Part shown: positions 44,278 to 55,224 of the stretch, in pieces
Layout: each line of letters starts with the position of its first letter
Numbering within the stretch: position 1 is the stretch's first letter
Assembly (NCBI RefSeq): GCF_001904745.1
Contig: NZ_MRCD01000024.1
Location: forward strand, 1 to 64,000
Source of the DNA: Calothrix sp. HK-06
GTDB taxonomy: Bacteria; Cyanobacteriota; Cyanobacteriia; Cyanobacteriales; Nostocaceae
Reading direction: 5' to 3'
DNA length: 64,000 bases
Notes under the pieces: model-generated
Databases searched by the model: none
Seen by the model: the letters and a program-made list of their open reading frames with translations, nothing else
What the model was told of the DNA's origin: nothing
Made by a program: the position numbers and the translations under genes

Positions 44278-47200
44278 ATGATGTCTAATTCTTCAGTTAA
44301 TAGAACAAATTTTCAATCATTCGACAAAAGCTTAAATGCTGGCGTAAATTTACAATCTCCCTTTGTGTCGGCGCCCTTAGATGTCGGGCAATATTCAAGC
44401 AGATCATCGACGCTGGCATTCATAGATACTAGTGTCAAAAACTACCAAAGCCTAGTTGATGGTATCAATCCAGGAACTGAGGTGCATGTTCTTAATGCAA
44501 GCGAAGATGCAATCAGCCAAATTACCAAAACACTACTAGCACGCGAAGGAATTTCTAGTTTACACATTATCTCGCACGGGCAAGCTGGCGAATTGAATTT
44601 TGCTTCGGGCATAATTAATTCGTCTAACATAAGTAATTACGCTGCTGCTCTTAAATCTTGGAGCCAAGCATTGACACCTAATGCTGATATACTACTTTAT
44701 GGCTGCAATGTTGCAAGTGGAGAACTTGGTACAGCTTTCTTACAAAATTTAAGTAAACTTACGGATGCCGATGTCGCTGCCTCTAATAACTTGACAGGTA
44801 GTGCAGCAAAGGGTGGTGATTGGGTATTAGAGACTGTTACCGGAAAAATTGAAGCTTCTTCTGCGCTGCAAATGGGTATGATGGAAGCTTATAACTCTGT
44901 TTTGGCGAATATAAACACTCCATTTAGAATAATTAATAATCCAACGCCTGCTGCTAATGAAGAATTTGGTTTTGCAATTGCATCAAATGGCATGAGTATA
45001 GTAATTGGGGCGCCTAAAGGGAATGGGGAACGTGGTGAAGCTTATAGTTATAGCACGGGTGGCTTGTTACAAACAACTTTTCTAAATCCTTCAACTGGAA
45101 GCGCTGAAAGATTCGGATTTGCGGTTGCACTTACAGGTAACAATAACTCAATTATCGGCGCTGCAAATTTTGGTGATCCAGATGTTGGACGTGCTTATCA
45201 ATTTGATCAAACTGGTATAAATACAAAAACATTTGATAATTCATCTCCAACAGATGATAGTGAGTTTGGAACTGCTATTACAGTCTTGAAGGATGGAACA
45301 ATTGCAATTGCCGCACCTGAAAGAGATAAAAATATTTCTGGCGATAACGCAGGACAAGTGCGTTTGTTTAAACCCGATGGCACAATAAGCAATATAAATA
45401 ATCCTTCAACAGGAAATACAAACCCTTTTGCAGGAACTTTAGACCCTCTTCAAGACGCGCGATTCGGTTCTGCTTTAGCAAACGCTGATGGCAACATTCT
45501 CATTGGCGCGCCAGGTTACTTTGGTGGTCGTGGCAGAGCTTATTTGTATAATCCGACGAACGGTAACTTATTATTGCCGTCTTTTAATAATCCTAATAGT
45601 AGTCTAACTGATTTCTTTGGCATATCTGTAGCATCGAATAGTACTGGGACACGTTTTTTAATTGGCGCACCAGGTGAAGATTTAAGTGGAACTGATTTAG
45701 GCGCTGCTTATCTATATAATAGTCAAGGCACCCTTTTAAAAACTTTTACTAACCCAAATGCTCAAATTAAAGGTTTTGGCACTACGGTAGCTTTCATTGG
45801 TAATGATATTGTAGTTGGTGCCCCTGGTGGTTTTACTATTGACAATAATAAACTTCAGCCTGATCCAAGTGTTGGTGCAGTTTATATATTTGACGGAGAT
45901 AACCCTACAACTTACGGTCTTGAACATACAATTAGCAATCCGAACTCAGAAAATGATGGATTTGGTGGTGCAATTTCTGTTATTGATAATAATAAAATTG
46001 CGATTGGCGCCCCTTATCATGACGCTGGAACAACCGCTAATGCTGGAATTGCCTATATTTTCAAATTGAATAATACCGCACCTAGTGTTAGCAACATTAG
46101 TAAATCGGGCAATGAAGATAATACAATCAGCTTTAGTCTTTCTGATTTCACTAGCCAATTCACGGACACTGATACGCCCATTGATGGTGATAGTCTTGTA
46201 AAAATTAAAATTACATCACTACCGACTAACGGTATTTTAAAACTTAGTAATACAAACGTTACCCTTAACCAAGAGATACTAATTACTGACATTACCAATC
46301 TCGCCTTTACTCCAGGTGCTAACTTTAACGGATCCATTAGTTTCAAGTGGAACGGTTCTGATGGTATTGCCTACGGTGCTAACGATGCAAGCGTAACGCT
46401 TAATATTAACCCAATTAACGATGCACCTACAATCAGCACTATAAACAAATCAGGTTCGGAAGACAGCACAATTAGCTTTAGCCTCTTGGATTTCAACAGC
46501 AAATTCACAGATATTGATGGTGATAATCTCAGCAAAATAAAAATCACGTCATTACCAAGCAACGGTATCCTAAGACTTGGTGGTGCCAACGTTACTCAAA
46601 ATCAAGAAATCCTAACTGCTGACATAGCTAATCTCACGTTTACTCCAAGTGCCAACTTTAACGGCAACGTTAATTTTAATTGGAACGGATTTGATGGTAG
46701 TGCTTATGCAGCAAACGATGAAACTATAACCATTACTATTAGCCCAGTTAACGATGCACCGACAATCAGCACTATAAGTAAATCTGGTTTAGAAAATGCT
46801 ATAATCAGCTTTAGCGCTCCCGATTTTACTAGCAAATTTACAGATGTTGATGGTGATATTCTCACTAAAATTCGGATTAGTTCACTACCTCAAAATGGAA
46901 CTCTCAAATTTGATGGCATAAATGTCACCCTCAACCAAGAGATTAATGTCACCGATATTTATAAACTCACCTTTATACCTGTTTCAAATTATAAGGGCAC
47001 TACCAGTTTTAGATGGAACGGTTACGATGGAGCTTCTTATTCAGCAACAAATGCAACAGTTAGCTTAACAATTAATCCAGACAGCAGTAATCGCTGGGAA
47101 GTCGTGACAACAGGCGATTTTGATAACGATGGCAAACAAGATATTCTCCAGCGCAACTTTAGTACAGGTGGAGTCAGATTAGCAAATCCAGGTGGCAACC

Positions 47201-48192
47201 CAATTGTATTGCAGCCAAATATGGGTATTAATTGGTCTGTGATTAGCACTGCCGATTTTACGGGTGACAGTAGAGCAGATATTCTCTGGCGGAATATGAT
47301 TACTGGTGAGAATCGTGTTTGGGAGATGAACGGTATAAGTATTGTCTCTAACAATGCAACTTTCCGAGATACTAATACACGTACAAGCGCGGATTTGAAT
47401 TGGCAGGTTGTAAGCACAGCTGACTTCAATGGTGATAATAAAGCCGATATACTCTGGCGCCATGTTAGTACAGGAGAAACAGTTGTTTGGCAGATGGATG
47501 GTGCTAAAGTTCTATCTTTTAATACAACTTTTAGAGATACCAATACCCGCACGATAGCTTCAAATAGTTGGCAAGTTGTTAGTACTGCTGACTTTAATGG
47601 TGACAGAAGAGCCGATATACTTTGGCGTAATAGTAGTACAGGAGAAACAGTTGTTTGGCAGATGGATGGTGCTAAAGTTCTATCTTTCAATACAACTTTT
47701 AGAGATACCAATACCCGCACGATAGCTTCAAATAGTTGGCAAATTGTTAGTACTGCTGACTTTACAGGTGACAGAAGAGCCGATATACTCTGGCGTAATA
47801 GTAGTACAGGAGAAACAGTTGTTTGGCAGATGGATGGTGCTAAAGTCGTCAATTTTAGCTCCACCAAGAGCAATAATCAGCGTCTAACTCAAGGTACAAG
47901 CTGGCAAGTGATTAGTACTACTGACTTTAACAATGATAGTAACGCTGATATCCTCTGGCGTGATACAAACACAGGAGAAGTTCGTTTATGGCAGATGGAT
48001 TTGGCTAATTTAGCTAATATTGTTGTCAATAGTTCGATAGGAAAGGCGCCGACAGTGGAATGGCAATTATTCAGAGCAACAGATTTTTATTGGGATAATA
48101 AAGTAGATAGTCTTTGGGTTAATTCCTCCAGCAATCAAGCAAAGATTGTGCGAATTGATACCAATGACTTCGGAGATGAAATTACTGTGTAG
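44278..48192 (+). CDS. giant DUF4347 surface protein with FG-GAP propellers
   Basis: 1304 residues. DUF4347 lies at about 46-205, with the candidate dyad His100 (LHIISHG) and Cys143 (LLYGCNVA). Residues about 215-600 contain seven FG-GAP/integrin-alpha-like units (for example EEFGFAIASNGMSIVIGAP), consistent with a seven-bladed propeller. Three cadherin-like modules follow at about 600-935 (NDAP start, SLPTNGILKL and FNWNGFDG-type endings). The C-terminal region, about 940-1304, has seven DxDxDGxxD units (DFNGDNKADILWR type) for Ca2+. No classical signal peptide is visible, so type I-like secretion is possible. It is the first of three tandem paralogues. Confidence 0.88.
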   Translation: MMSNSSVNRTNFQSFDKSLNAGVNLQSPFVSAPLDVGQYSSRSSTLAFIDTSVKNYQSLVDGINPGTEVHVLNASEDAISQITKTLLAREGISSLHIISHGQAGELNFASGIINSSNISNYAAALKSWSQALTPNADILLYGCNVASGELGTAFLQNLSKLTDADVAASNNLTGSAAKGGDWVLETVTGKIEASSALQMGMMEAYNSVLANINTPFRIINNPTPAANEEFGFAIASNGMSIVIGAPKGNGERGEAYSYSTGGLLQTTFLNPSTGSAERFGFAVALTGNNNSIIGAANFGDPDVGRAYQFDQTGINTKTFDNSSPTDDSEFGTAITVLKDGTIAIAAPERDKNISGDNAGQVRLFKPDGTISNINNPSTGNTNPFAGTLDPLQDARFGSALANADGNILIGAPGYFGGRGRAYLYNPTNGNLLLPSFNNPNSSLTDFFGISVASNSTGTRFLIGAPGEDLSGTDLGAAYLYNSQGTLLKTFTNPNAQIKGFGTTVAFIGNDIVVGAPGGFTIDNNKLQPDPSVGAVYIFDGDNPTTYGLEHTISNPNSENDGFGGAISVIDNNKIAIGAPYHDAGTTANAGIAYIFKLNNTAPSVSNISKSGNEDNTISFSLSDFTSQFTDTDTPIDGDSLVKIKITSLPTNGILKLSNTNVTLNQEILITDITNLAFTPGANFNGSISFKWNGSDGIAYGANDASVTLNINPINDAPTISTINKSGSEDSTISFSLLDFNSKFTDIDGDNLSKIKITSLPSNGILRLGGANVTQNQEILTADIANLTFTPSANFNGNVNFNWNGFDGSAYAANDETITITISPVNDAPTISTISKSGLENAIISFSAPDFTSKFTDVDGDILTKIRISSLPQNGTLKFDGINVTLNQEINVTDIYKLTFIPVSNYKGTTSFRWNGYDGASYSATNATVSLTINPDSSNRWEVVTTGDFDNDGKQDILQRNFSTGGVRLANPGGNPIVLQPNMGINWSVISTADFTGDSRADILWRNMITGENRVWEMNGISIVSNNATFRDTNTRTSADLNWQVVSTADFNGDNKADILWRHVSTGETVVWQMDGAKVLSFNTTFRDTNTRTIASNSWQVVSTADFNGDRRADILWRNSSTGETVVWQMDGAKVLSFNTTFRDTNTRTIASNSWQIVSTADFTGDRRADILWRNSSTGETVVWQMDGAKVVNFSSTKSNNQRLTQGTSWQVISTTDFNNDSNADILWRDTNTGEVRLWQMDLANLANIVVNSSIGKAPTVEWQLFRATDFYWDNKVDSLWVNSSSNQAKIVRIDTNDFGDEITV
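47473..47870. repeat. 168-bp near-identical coding repeat in the first DUF4347 gene
   Basis: GGAGAAACAGTTGTTTGGCA recurs at 47473, 47641 and 47809, exactly 168 bp apart, and most intervening bases are identical. Each unit codes for one 56-residue propeller blade. Confidence 0.85.
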
Positions 48193-48212
48193 TTTTGATA
48201 CATAAAAATATT

Positions 48213-48245
48213 TTTATCCTTGCTCTTGTATTTTGGGCAGGGATT
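48213..48245 (+). terminator. candidate terminator of the first DUF4347 gene
   Basis: CCTTGCTC can pair with GGGCAGGG across a 9-base loop, followed by a T-rich stretch. It corresponds in position and sequence to the better hairpins after the second and third paralogues. Confidence 0.5.
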
Positions 48246-48471
48246 TCTATTTCTACCTATATAAATTTAATATTTGTCTATGCTCGACCTACTTTGTAAT
48301 GGCAGAAAATTTAACCTAAAATAAGTACTATTCCTTATGAATTTTATTTTTAAAAAGTATAAAATTAAATACAAATTGGAATGCGTTAGCAACTAGGCTT
48401 TGAGATATTTGTATGATAAAGCCTAGTTTATATTTATCTAACTTTTTTTAATCAAACAACTTTTTGCATTT

Positions 48472-51400
48472 ATGACATCTAATTCTTCGATTAACAAGCC
48501 AAATTTACAATCTTCTGAGACAAGCTTAAACACAAGCGTAAATTTACAATCCCCATTAGCACCAGTTTCTCCTTTAGAAGCATTGCTGCGTGTAGGTAAC
48601 TCATCGTCACTGGCATTTGTAGATACAAGTGTTAGCAATTATGAAAGCTTAATTCAAGGCATTACACCAGGAACTGAAGTACATATCCTCAAGGCAGGTC
48701 AAGATGCAGTTACTCAAATTACTGAAGTTCTTTTACGGCACCAAGGAATTTCTAGTTTGCATATCTTCTCACATGGAAGCGCAGGCAGTTTAGATTTTGC
48801 TTCTAGTTCGCTTAATGCATATAATATCCGTGGTTATACAGAGCAATTACAAGTATGGGGTAATGCACTAAAACCAAACGCTGATATTCTTTTGTATGGA
48901 TGTAATGTTGCCGAGAATGCTTTAGGTAAGACGTTTGTTGAATTAATACATCAAATCACAGGCGCCGATATTGCTGCATCCAATGATTTGACTGGAAATA
49001 CAACAAAAGGTGGCGATTGGGAATTAGAGTATAAAGCTGGTAGGATAGAATCTTCGGTAGCAATTATATCTAATGGTATTGCACAATATACGAATACCTT
49101 GAAAACACCAATTCTCGTTGGGAACCTCAACAATACCACAAGCGATTCCAATGCAGGCTCCAATCCTACAAACCTAGTAAACGTTAATGGTACGCTTTAT
49201 TTCAGCGCTGACGACGGTATAAACGGCACCGAATTATGGCGATTAAGTCCTGGTAGCTCGAATCCAACTTTAGTCCAAAATATTAATATGAATGCTGGTT
49301 TTGGCTCCAATCCAGCGAATCTGACAAACGTCAATGGTATACTTTACTTTACCGCCGATGATGGGATATACGGTAGCGAAATATGGCGAATTGAAGCCAA
49401 CGGAAATCCAATAAGACTCCGTGATATTAACAACCGCACTAATGCTGGTTCTAACGCATCAAATTTTACAAATGTTAATGGTACGCTCTACTTTACTGCC
49501 AACGACGGCATTGGCGGTACTGAATTATGGAAGATTGATGGAGCTGGTACACTAGGGACGATTAAAGACCCTATTCTGGTTCGAGACATTAATACTCGCT
49601 CTGGTGTTGGTTCTAACCCATCAAATTTGATAAACGTCAATAATGTACTTTATTTTACCGCTGATGATGGAATTGGAGGAACCGAGTTGTGGCGATTAGA
49701 TACATTAAGTAATCCAATTCCTAGCAAAGTAACAGAAATTCGCAATGGTGAAGCAGGTTCAAACGCAGCAAATTTAACGAATGTCAGCGGCACCTTGTAT
49801 TTTACAGCTGATAACGGCAACAGTGGCAATGAACTATGGAAACTAGATGCAGCAGGTAGCCCAGTTTTGGTTCAAGATATCAATTCTCTTCTTGGAGCAG
49901 GTTCTAACCCATCAAATTTGACTCACGTTAACGGCACACTTTACTTTACTGCTAATGATAAATATGGCGTAAGTGTGTTAATGCGGCTTGATACATTGGG
50001 TCAAGCTACTTCTGTGGTATCAACAACAAGCTCTTATATCAATAACCCATTAAATTTAACTGATGTTAACGGCACTCTGTATTTTACAGCCAATGATGGG
50101 GCTAAAGGTACTGAATTATGGCGAATTGATACATCAGGGAAAGCCGTTCAAGTTGCAGATATTGCCTTTAGTGTCGCTGGTTCTGATCCATCTAACCTCA
50201 TAAATGTTAACGGTACACTCTTCTTTACGGCAGATGATGGGGTAGGTGGCAGAGAATTGTGGCGACTGACTTCTGGCAGCACCACTCCTACTAAATCAGA
50301 AATAAACAATTTACCAGTAGCTGGCTCGAATCCGTCAAATTTAACCAACGTCAACGGTACACTTTACTTTACTGCTGATGATGGCAAAAGCGGTATAGAG
50401 TTATGGCGAGTTGATGAAAGTAGTAGCCCTATGTTAGTTCGAGATATCCGTACTACTCGCAACGTTAGCTCTAACCCATCGAATATAACAGATGTTAACG
50501 GCACTATTTACTTTACTGCCGACGACGGTACTTGTGGAAATGAACTATGGCAACTTGATGCAAGCGGCAATCCAGTTCTTGTCGAGGACATCCATTTTAT
50601 GGGTGCTGGTAGTTCTAATCCATCCAATTTAACCAATGTCAACGGCATACTTTACTTTACCGCCAATGATGGTGGAATGAGTGGCACTGAATTATGGAAA
50701 CTTGAACCAGGTAACAGACCTGTTAGAGTTATGGATATTAATCCTAGTGCTGCTAGCTCTAATCCATCAAATTTAACAAATGTGAACGGCAAGCTCTACT
50801 TTACTGCTGATAGGGGAATAGGTGTTGCGGAACTATGGGTAATTGACAAACCAAATGTCAATCCTGTTCGAGTGATGACGAGTAATTTGGTAAATCCATC
50901 CAATTTGATAAATGTAGCTGGTATACTCTACTTTACTGCCGATGATGGCATGAATGGCAGAGAATTGTGCAGGCTAGCTCCAAACGGTAGCCCATATTTA
51001 ATTAATATCCGTAATCGCGATGCTGGAGGCTCAAATCCATCAAATTTAACAAGCTTTGGAGACACGCTTTATTTCACTGCGGATGATGGAATAAATGGTA
51101 CTGAATTATGGCGAATTACTCCTACTAGCAGCAACCCTCAGTTCGTTAGCTCAGGTATTCGTCCTGGTAATGCTGGTTCCAACCCATCAAATCTAACTAA
51201 CGTTAATGGTACGCTTTACTTCTGTGCTGATGGTATCGGTGGCACAGAACTATTTTGGATTAATAGCTTTGGAAGTATAAATGGTCGAGAAATTGCTCCT
51301 GGTGATGTGGGTTCTAATCCATCAGATTTTATAAGCTTCAATGGTGCTTTATATTTCGCTGCTGATGATGGTATCAGCGGTAGAGAATTATGGAGATTAG

Positions 51401-54400
51401 ATACTAGCGGTAATTTATTTAGAGTTACAGACCTTAATCCATCTGCTGGTAGTTCTAATCCATCAAATTTGATGGTTATGGGTAATAATCTTTACTTCAC
51501 TGCATTTAGTAACCAAAGTGGTCGAGAATTGTGGAGGGTGGATAGCTTAGATAGGGTATCTCTTGCGAGGAATATCCGCGATGGTGGCAGTTCTGACCCC
51601 TCAAATCTAGTAAATATCAACGGTACAATTTATTTTGTTGCTGATGATGGTGTCTACGGCAGAGAGCTATGGCGATTAGACGAGAATGGTAACTCGGCGA
51701 TGATTCGAGATATCCGCAATAATAGCGGTATTGGCTCTAATCCATCTAATTTTATCGATGTTAACGGCACGCTTTACTTTACCGCTATTGATGGAATAAA
51801 TGGTACGGAATTATGGCGCCTTAGACCAGGTGAAATTAGACCAAGCATAGTTAAAAACATTAATTCTCAAGGTAGTTCTAATCCATCAAACCTAATAAAT
51901 GTAAACGAGACACTTTATTTCACTGCCGATGATGGAATGAGTGGTACAAAACTATGGCGAATTGACGCAGAAGGTATGGCAACTTTAGTTCGAGATATTA
52001 ATACTCTTTTTAAAGCAGGTTCTAATCCATCAAATTTAACGGATGTAAACGGAACACTTTATTTCACCGCGAATGATGGAGTGAGCGGAAATAGATTATG
52101 GCAAATCGATAGTAGTGGCAAAGCCATTCCAATTTTAGATATTAACTCCAATTTATCAGTTGGTTTTAACCCATCTAATTTAACAAATATTAACGGTACG
52201 CTTTACTTTACTTCTGATGATGGCAATATGGGTAGGGAATTATGGCGTATTGATAGCACAGGTAGAGCAACTCTAGTTCGAGATATTAACACCCTTTATA
52301 AAGCAGGTTCTAATCCATCAAATTTAACAAATGTCAACGGAATACTTTATTTCACTGCCAATGATGGAATAAATGGTACTGAATTATGGCGTATTGATGG
52401 CACAGGTAACGCAGTTTTAGTTCGAGATATTAATGCTAGCTATAACTCCAGCACTTTTACTGGAAATGGTTCTAACCCATCGAATTTAACCAATGTCAAC
52501 GGTACGCTCTATTTTACTGCTGATGATGGCAATATTGGTAGGGAATTATGGCGAATTGATGGGACAGGCAACCCTGTTTTAGTTAGAAATATTAATACTT
52601 TCCTTCAAGCAGGTTCTAATCCATTAAACTTGACTAACTTTAATGGTACTCTCTATTTTAGCGCTCATGATGGTAATAGTAGACAATTGTGGCGAATTGA
52701 CCAAATGGGCAACGCAGTTATGCTTGCCATCACCAATTTTGATGCTAACCCATCGAATTTTACTATTGTTAACAACGTTCTTTATTTCACAGCTAACAAC
52801 AATTCGAGTAACAATGTAGAATTATGGCGAGTTACTGCTGATACTTTTCCATCGCCAGTTGGAGAAATCCGCACCCAAGATAATCTAGGTTCTTTTCCAT
52901 CGAACTTAACAAATGTCGATGGTATACTCTATTTCACAGCAGAAGATGGTATTAGTGGAACTGAACTATGGCGACTAGACGCTACAGGTAAGCCAGTTTT
53001 AGTTCAAAACATCCGTAGTATTGATGCTGGCGGTTCTAATCCTTCAAACTTAATAAACATTAATGGTACACTTTACTTTGCTGCAAATGATGGCATTAAT
53101 GGCACTGAACTTTGGAAGGTAGTTCACAATACTCCTCCTACCACTACCACTGTAACCAAGTCAGGTAACGAAGATACTACGATAACGTTTAGCGTTAGCG
53201 ACTTTACAACTAAGTTTAGTGACCCTGATGGTAACACGCTAACTAAAATTAAAATTACATCGCTACCAACCAACGGCGAATTAAAGCTTGGCAGTTACAA
53301 CGTTACGCTTAATCAAGAAATTATTACTTTTGATATTACCAACCTCACATTCAAACCCAATGCAAACTTTAACGGCAATGTAACATTCACTTGGAATGGT
53401 TCTGATGGTAGAAATTATGCTGTAGATAATGGCAGTGTAATTATAAACGTAAATCCCGTCAATGATGCTCCCGTTGTTAGTAGTATTAGTAAATTTGGTA
53501 ACGAAGACAACACAATCAACTTTAGTAGCTCAGACTTCGGCAGCCAATTTACAGACATTGATGGTAACAATCTTAGCAAAATCAAAATTACATCATTACC
53601 GACCAATGGTATCCTAAAGCTTAGTGGCGCCGATATTACTCTTAATCAAGAAATAGCAGCTACTGACATTGTTAATCTTACCTTTACTCCAGGCGCCAAC
53701 TTTAACGGCACAATTAATTTCAGTTGGAATGCTTCTGATGGTAGTGTTTACGCAGCCAAAGATTCGACCCTAACGTTAACAATTAATCCAATTAACGACA
53801 CACCCGTTCTCGGCAATATTAGTAAATCAGGTTCGGAAAATAGCATAATCTCCTTTAGCGCTTCTGACTTTACTAGCAAATTTACTGATATTGATGGTGA
53901 TAACCTGGCTAAAATAAGGATTAGTTCACTACCTCAAAATGGAACTCTCAAATTTAATGGTGTAAATGTCACTCTCAACCAAGAAATTGATGTTGCCCTA
54001 ATTTCCCAATTAACATTTACACCTGCTCCAAATTACAAGGGTACTACTAGTTTTAGATGGAACGGCTACGATGGGGCGAGTTATTCCACAACAAATGCGA
54101 CTGTTAGCTTGACAATTAATCCAAACAGTAGTAATCGCTGGGAAGTTGTGGCAGGTGGCGATTTTGATGATGATGGTAAACAAGATATTCTCCAGCGTAA
54201 CTTTAGTACAGGTGGAGTCAGATTGGCTTCAGCAGATGGCAATCCATCCGTGTTCCAACCGAGTATGGACATTAATTGGTCGGTGATTAGCACTGCCGAC
54301 TTTACAGGTGATAATAAAGCCGACATTCTCTGGCGAAATATGGTTACGGGTGAGAACCGTGTTTGGCAGATGGATGGTGCAAATATTGTTTCCAACAGTG

Positions 54401-55224
54401 CTACTTTCCGAGGCACCAACACGCGCACAAACGCGGATTTGAATTGGCAAGTTGTTAGCACATCCGACTTTACAGGTGACGGTAAAGCTGATATTCTTTG
54501 GCGCCATGTTAGTACTGGAGAAACTATTGTTTGGCAGATGAATGGTGCAAACATTGTTTCTTTTAGTACAACTTTCCAAGGCACTAACACCCGTGTGATT
54601 GCTTCAAATAGTTGGCAAGTTATTAGCACATCGGACTTCACTGGTGACAAAAAAGCCGATATACTCTGGCGCAATAGTAGTACAGGAGAAACTATTGTTT
54701 GGCAGATGGATGGGGCAAGAATAACTTCTTTGAGTACAACTTTTCAAGGCACGAATATCCGCAGCGTTGCCAGCTTAGATTGGCAAGTTATTAGTACAGT
54801 AGATTTCAACAATGATGGGAAAGCTGATATTCTCTGGCGTAGTAATAGTACGGGAGAAACTCGCGTCTGGAATATGGATGGCGCTAGAATTGTTGCCAAT
54901 AGTGCGACAATGAGTAACAACCAGCGTCTAATTCAGGGTCTTAATTGGCGAGTGATTAGTACGACTGACTTTAACAATGATGGTAACGCTGATATTCTCT
55001 GGCGTAATACGCTTACAGGCGAAACTCAACTTTGGGAGATGGATTTAGCTAATATTGTTGCCAATACTGTGGTATCTGGGGCGCCAACTCCTGAATGGCA
55101 ATTATTCCAAGCTGCGAATTTCTATGGAGATAGTAAATTAGATAGCCTTTGGGTTAATTCCAACAATCAAGCCAAGATTGTGCAAATTGATACCAGTAGC
55201 TTTGGGGAAGAAACTGTTGTGTAG
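48472..55224 (+). CDS. giant DUF4347 surface protein with 28 ELWR repeats
   Basis: 2250 residues. DUF4347 lies at about 50-205, with His101 (LHIFSHG) and Cys144 (LLYGCNVA). Residues about 228-1549 contain 28 copies of a 45-50-residue unit of the form GSNPSNLTNVNGTLYFTADD followed by G-x-x-G-T-E-L-W-R-I-D. The multiple of seven suggests four seven-bladed propellers. Three cadherin-like modules (about 1553-1885) and seven FG-GAP/Ca2+ units (about 1890-2250) follow, ending almost identically to the neighbours. ELWR repeats occur in secreted cyanobacterial proteins of unknown role. Adhesion or sheath function is inferred. This is the largest gene in the window (6.75 kb). Confidence 0.88.
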   Translation: MTSNSSINKPNLQSSETSLNTSVNLQSPLAPVSPLEALLRVGNSSSLAFVDTSVSNYESLIQGITPGTEVHILKAGQDAVTQITEVLLRHQGISSLHIFSHGSAGSLDFASSSLNAYNIRGYTEQLQVWGNALKPNADILLYGCNVAENALGKTFVELIHQITGADIAASNDLTGNTTKGGDWELEYKAGRIESSVAIISNGIAQYTNTLKTPILVGNLNNTTSDSNAGSNPTNLVNVNGTLYFSADDGINGTELWRLSPGSSNPTLVQNINMNAGFGSNPANLTNVNGILYFTADDGIYGSEIWRIEANGNPIRLRDINNRTNAGSNASNFTNVNGTLYFTANDGIGGTELWKIDGAGTLGTIKDPILVRDINTRSGVGSNPSNLINVNNVLYFTADDGIGGTELWRLDTLSNPIPSKVTEIRNGEAGSNAANLTNVSGTLYFTADNGNSGNELWKLDAAGSPVLVQDINSLLGAGSNPSNLTHVNGTLYFTANDKYGVSVLMRLDTLGQATSVVSTTSSYINNPLNLTDVNGTLYFTANDGAKGTELWRIDTSGKAVQVADIAFSVAGSDPSNLINVNGTLFFTADDGVGGRELWRLTSGSTTPTKSEINNLPVAGSNPSNLTNVNGTLYFTADDGKSGIELWRVDESSSPMLVRDIRTTRNVSSNPSNITDVNGTIYFTADDGTCGNELWQLDASGNPVLVEDIHFMGAGSSNPSNLTNVNGILYFTANDGGMSGTELWKLEPGNRPVRVMDINPSAASSNPSNLTNVNGKLYFTADRGIGVAELWVIDKPNVNPVRVMTSNLVNPSNLINVAGILYFTADDGMNGRELCRLAPNGSPYLINIRNRDAGGSNPSNLTSFGDTLYFTADDGINGTELWRITPTSSNPQFVSSGIRPGNAGSNPSNLTNVNGTLYFCADGIGGTELFWINSFGSINGREIAPGDVGSNPSDFISFNGALYFAADDGISGRELWRLDTSGNLFRVTDLNPSAGSSNPSNLMVMGNNLYFTAFSNQSGRELWRVDSLDRVSLARNIRDGGSSDPSNLVNINGTIYFVADDGVYGRELWRLDENGNSAMIRDIRNNSGIGSNPSNFIDVNGTLYFTAIDGINGTELWRLRPGEIRPSIVKNINSQGSSNPSNLINVNETLYFTADDGMSGTKLWRIDAEGMATLVRDINTLFKAGSNPSNLTDVNGTLYFTANDGVSGNRLWQIDSSGKAIPILDINSNLSVGFNPSNLTNINGTLYFTSDDGNMGRELWRIDSTGRATLVRDINTLYKAGSNPSNLTNVNGILYFTANDGINGTELWRIDGTGNAVLVRDINASYNSSTFTGNGSNPSNLTNVNGTLYFTADDGNIGRELWRIDGTGNPVLVRNINTFLQAGSNPLNLTNFNGTLYFSAHDGNSRQLWRIDQMGNAVMLAITNFDANPSNFTIVNNVLYFTANNNSSNNVELWRVTADTFPSPVGEIRTQDNLGSFPSNLTNVDGILYFTAEDGISGTELWRLDATGKPVLVQNIRSIDAGGSNPSNLININGTLYFAANDGINGTELWKVVHNTPPTTTTVTKSGNEDTTITFSVSDFTTKFSDPDGNTLTKIKITSLPTNGELKLGSYNVTLNQEIITFDITNLTFKPNANFNGNVTFTWNGSDGRNYAVDNGSVIINVNPVNDAPVVSSISKFGNEDNTINFSSSDFGSQFTDIDGNNLSKIKITSLPTNGILKLSGADITLNQEIAATDIVNLTFTPGANFNGTINFSWNASDGSVYAAKDSTLTLTINPINDTPVLGNISKSGSENSIISFSASDFTSKFTDIDGDNLAKIRISSLPQNGTLKFNGVNVTLNQEIDVALISQLTFTPAPNYKGTTSFRWNGYDGASYSTTNATVSLTINPNSSNRWEVVAGGDFDDDGKQDILQRNFSTGGVRLASADGNPSVFQPSMDINWSVISTADFTGDNKADILWRNMVTGENRVWQMDGANIVSNSATFRGTNTRTNADLNWQVVSTSDFTGDGKADILWRHVSTGETIVWQMNGANIVSFSTTFQGTNTRVIASNSWQVISTSDFTGDKKADILWRNSSTGETIVWQMDGARITSLSTTFQGTNIRSVASLDWQVISTVDFNNDGKADILWRSNSTGETRVWNMDGARIVANSATMSNNQRLIQGLNWRVISTTDFNNDGNADILWRNTLTGETQLWEMDLANIVANTVVSGAPTPEWQLFQAANFYGDSKLDSLWVNSNNQAKIVQIDTSSFGEETVV
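49157..53120. repeat. 28-unit ELWR coding repeat array
   Basis: Units average about 142 bp and are recognised by TCTAACCCATCAAATTTAAC-like starts and GAATTATGGCGA-like ends. DNA identity between units is moderate, so most of the expansion is older than the 168-bp and 375-bp repeats in the neighbouring genes. Confidence 0.85.

Noticed and set aside
47037-47873. 278-codon antisense open frame in the first giant gene
   Set aside because: It mirrors the repeated FG-GAP units in the opposite strand; the repeats lack stops in that frame by composition. It has no ribosome-binding site and no known domain.
54081-54674. 197-codon antisense open frame in the second giant gene
   Set aside because: Same cause as above: it is the shadow of the repetitive Ca2+-binding tail.
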